Made by a program: the position numbers and the translations under genes | Notes under the pieces: generated by a model | Databases searched by the model: none | Told to the model about the DNA's origin: nothing | The model's input: only the letters and a program-made list of their open reading frames with translations | DNA from: Pyrenopolyporus hunteri | Lineage: Eukaryota > Ascomycota > Sordariomycetes > Xylariales > Hypoxylaceae | Assembly (NCBI GenBank): GCA_902806595.1 | Contig: CADCXC010000009.1 | Coordinates: forward strand, 2,356,001 to 2,420,000 | Direction: 5' to 3' | Length of the DNA: 64,000 nt | Part shown: positions 61,125 to 64,000 of the stretch, piece by piece | Position numbering within the stretch: the first letter of the stretch is position 1 | Layout of the letters: each line of letters starts with the position of its first letter

Positions 61125-63182
61125 TTACACTAGATCTTTACTAGTAGTCTCAGAAATGTTTGCGTCATCGGGGTGCTTCGTATCTTCGTGATGGATTTCC
61201 TGCACGACAGCCTCCGTTGCGGCGTGGGCTCTCTCGTCGTCTTCAAATACTAGTTTTCTTAGTTAGCTTAAGGACGTAAACAGGAGGTTTATAGGAAGCC
61301 ATACGGAAGGTGAGCTCTTCCAAAGTCCTGCCTGAGGTCTCGGGCCAGATGAAGTAAATAAGTATAGCCTCGACAGCAACCCAACAGCAGTACACGATCA
61401 GGAATTTCCAGCCGATGCCGGTAACTGGGTCCAACCCAACAGGGTTAACGTTGGTACCAAAGAACTAGGCTTGTATCAGTAAAAATTCGACACAAATATG
61501 CTTAGTTCATTGTAAGTATTACCTGAGCAGCCTTTCCGAAGAATTGAAAAATTGAGATACCACGCGCTCTCATAGAGTAGGGGAAAACCTCAACAAGATA
61601 GGCTAGAACACGATGATTAGCAAAGCGAATCTTCAACATCGGGGTTCTCGGTACTTACTGTATGTAAGAGCGTTGAAACCAATGTTGTAAGCTGGCTGGT
61701 ATGCATAGATCCAGAATAAGCAGAGCTTCCCGGCAACCTGCGAACCCGCAATAGCCTCAGCGGAACTGATAGTCCATGCTACATAGATCGCCAACATTCC
61801 GAAAATGGATGTCAAGTACATCGTCCGACGCCGGAATTTCATGACCAGCAACGCGGTGAAGACCGCGCAGACTAAGCCCCAGCATTGGTTCCCAATGTTG
61901 TATTTAGCCTGGAAAGAATCGTCCGTGTAGCCGATCAGGTCAAGGATATCTCCTAAGTAATACGAAATGACGACGTTGCCGGAAAGTTGCGACATGACTC
62001 CTAGAAGCGAGCCGATAAGCACACGCCTCCGATTTCCCGGTGTATTGACCATATCCATCCAGGAGCGTTTCGAATGTTCGAGTTCAATAGCGATCGTGGT
62101 TTTAATCTCGGCCATTTCAGCTTTCGCAAATTCGGAGTTCTCGTCGCCTTCGGCATGGTATTTAACGAGAACCTGGAAAGCCTCCTCGTATCGCTCCTTA
62201 CTGATCAGAAATCGGGGGCTCTCAGGCAGGAAACTAGGAGATGTCGGTTAGAGATTAGAGATGGCGAGAAGTATATCGACAGCAAATCCTTACAGCACCA
62301 GCGCAACCTGTAGCAAGGAGGGCGACATTTGCAAGAGAGAAGGAACTCTAGAGTATCCACGTTAGAATAGCTGGCCGATCAATGTGACGTCTAGGCATAG
62401 ATTACCTCCAGGACCTAAAGGGGAAGAGCTTGTTAGACTCTGACATAATGATGCTAAGGGACTAGGGATGTTGAACTCACCAGTCCGACGGGATAACCTG
62501 TGTTCCATAAGTTACAGCCGAAGCTACGATAGCGCCGATGAAATAAGCCGCATTGAACAGAGACGTCAGGATAGCACGTTCCTTGGGGTACGCAAGTTCT
62601 CCGATCAAACTGGATCCGGCGACAATGGCGTAGGGGAGCCCAAATCCAATTATAAGACGAGCAATAATATACATGGGCGCTTTGGATAGAAGTTAACTCT
62701 GATAGAGTTAACATAAAGGGGTAGTCTCTCGCTCCACGTACCGTTGACAGCGAACCCCTGAATCAACGACCCAATGATCATCACCACGCTACCAAACATC
62801 ACACACCACCGTCGACCCAGGTTATCATTGAGAAGAGGGATGAAGGGAAGACCGATTACGGCGCCGAGCGGCAGCGCAGAGGCTAGAATGCCCTTATAGC
62901 CACCCGTGGGATTTCCGAAATCTTGTAAAAATCCATAGTCAGCTCCTTTTTGGTTTCCATCGCTCGCGGTCTCGCACGGAACTTACAAGCACCCCACGCA
63001 GGCACAAGCTGAACAGCGTTGATGATCTGCGAATCAAACCCAGAGGTCATCTCGATTCCCATAAGACACGGAAACAGCATGAAGTAGAGATAGCGCAAGT
63101 TCTTCTTCTGATGCCACGGGACCTTATCCTCCATCGCCATGCGATGGACGATATTGTCCGACTGAACGCCTCCGCCAACCAT
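61125..63182 (-). CDS. MFS sugar transporter (lactose/hexose permease type)
   Basis: Plasma-membrane sugar/H+ symporter of the MFS, 525 residues. Nine exons are inferred: 63182-62987, 62921-62742, 62679-62481, 62414-62406 (only 9 nt), 62347-62294, 62233-61659, 61602-61523, 61464-61305 and 61249-61125. Introns are 55-66 nt with GT-AG ends; several have CTAAC branch sites. Family marks: LGRRW after helix 2-3 (G101-R103), GELAYPKERA in the loop after TM4, PESPRFL (216-222) between the halves, and PETSGRTLEEL (472-482) after the last helix. About 12 hydrophobic segments can be seen. The length is normal. The Met at 63182 has a good context (CACAATGG); an upstream exon from a Met at 63312 cannot be excluded. 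At the exon 4/5 joint the frame only holds if the second AG of a tandem AGAG acceptor is used; otherwise there is a 2-nt frameshift. The substrate (lactose, cellobiose, hexose) cannot be told. Confidence 0.88.
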
Positions 63183-64000
63183 TGTGCCGAACTTTCTCAC
63201 GGGCTACGATACTAAAGGCTCGATGCTGTTTTTCGTGTAGGGAATAGGGTCCGAACGAGCAACACCACTCTCTAGCTCCGATGCTGTCTGCGGAGTCGGC
63301 CACGGTGCTCATTGATATATAACTCAGCTCTTGCTATCTCGGACCGATTGTTGCAGCAGGATTCGGCGGTTAATAAGGCAATATGAGCTTATACCCAGCT
63401 CGGGGCGTAAATCATAAGAGGTCGCGAGTATTTACAGCCATTTTCCAATTTAGCCGCCAAGCCTGATTTCAAAGTCTCTCGTAAAGGGCCAACCGTAGGG
63501 GCACAGCAAATAGAGAACCCGGAATCCCATGAGCACTGTCAGACAGGTAGGCTCCTATTGGTTAATGGTGTTCCATCGCCACGTTCCATTTCTCCATGAT
63601 CGAGGCCGTTCGAGAAAAAAAAGACTCAGGACAGCGAGATGAGCCCCCGCAATATCCCGCAACGCCCGCGCTATCCCTCGCTGTGACACTGATTTAATAT
63701 ATCATCCTAAGTAAATCATCTTAGTTACATATAAATATTTATTGGGGCATCGCGTTTACTCGGTTCAGCTTTCTAGCTCGACCAACAGGGCTGCCATGAG
63801 AGGGTCCTCAGCCTGTGAGAGCTCAGCTATTACCTTGGCATCAAACGAAGGGCCGTTTTGGCCCGGCATAGCGGATAATGGAACCGAAGCTGTCTCTCGA
63901 GCTACCCTGGCCTACGTTGGGGTAGCTTGCTATACCCTATGGATAGAACTGCCGACTCTATGAGCTTACATCTAACAGGGGCTTCTCCGGTGGCCACACC
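63183..64000. other. Upstream flank of the sugar transporter
   Basis: Promoter and 5' leader of the transporter. A Met at 63312 opens a 62-residue minus frame whose first 15 residues could be a leader exon. A plus-strand frame at 63742-63963 (73 residues) has no recognisable feature. Confidence 0.5.

Noticed and set aside
63183..63312. Upstream Met of the sugar transporter with a possible leader exon
   Set aside because: No convincing donor-acceptor pair links it to the transporter frame, and the ATG at 63182 has a good context. Kept as an alternative only.

Overview
The window looks like nuclear DNA of a filamentous ascomycete (Pezizomycotina, most likely a Sordariomycete). Reasons: short GT-AG introns (about 50-120 nt) with CTAAC/CTGAC branch sites, an NsdD-type GATA factor, a DUF3824-type Arg/Ser-rich protein, a fungal lactose/hexose-type permease, and a 7 kb AT-rich block with the hallmarks of repeat-induced point mutation (RIP). 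Genes are few and intergenic DNA is long. All functional names come from motifs and family resemblance read by eye; no database search was possible.

Layout. 1-25.6 kb is almost gene-free, apart from nsdD (minus strand, 8223-9509, three exons), the sexual-development GATA factor, which has about 8 kb of gene-free DNA downstream and about 14 kb upstream. A set of coding-like, possibly decayed segments lies at 23655-24165 and a tRNA-Asn(GUU) at 25680-25753. 26.5-35.1 kb is a minus-strand cluster: a GC-rich metallophosphoesterase; a very long MFS-type membrane protein with disordered tails, split by an in-frame TAG; and a four-exon secreted protein made of about a dozen RPxPT(G/S) hexapeptide repeats. 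A decayed gene follows at about 36.2-36.84 kb.

38.6-42.0 kb holds a six-exon plus-strand DUF3824-type protein. 42-47.5 kb is gene-poor and contains a short interstitial telomere-like array. 47.5-51.7 kb holds an ATF/CREB-type bZIP factor, a convergent three-exon short-chain dehydrogenase, and a hormone-sensitive-lipase-type hydrolase. 52.48-59.68 kb is the AT-rich block, built around an LTR retrotransposon with two 263-bp LTRs. 61.1-63.2 kb holds a nine-exon sugar transporter with a 9-nt microexon.

There is no operon-like pathway; genes are independently promoted. Points most worth a second look: the secreted hexapeptide-repeat protein, which is only visible after splicing; the KV(R/Q/K)P motif repeated in both tails of the MFS protein; in-frame stops at three loci that all fit CpA-to-TpA change; the CpG-only, strand-asymmetric cytosine pattern of the retroelement; and the possible frame rescue by a tandem AGAG acceptor in the sugar transporter. 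Intron boundaries were chosen by hand from splice consensus and protein continuity and need RNA evidence.
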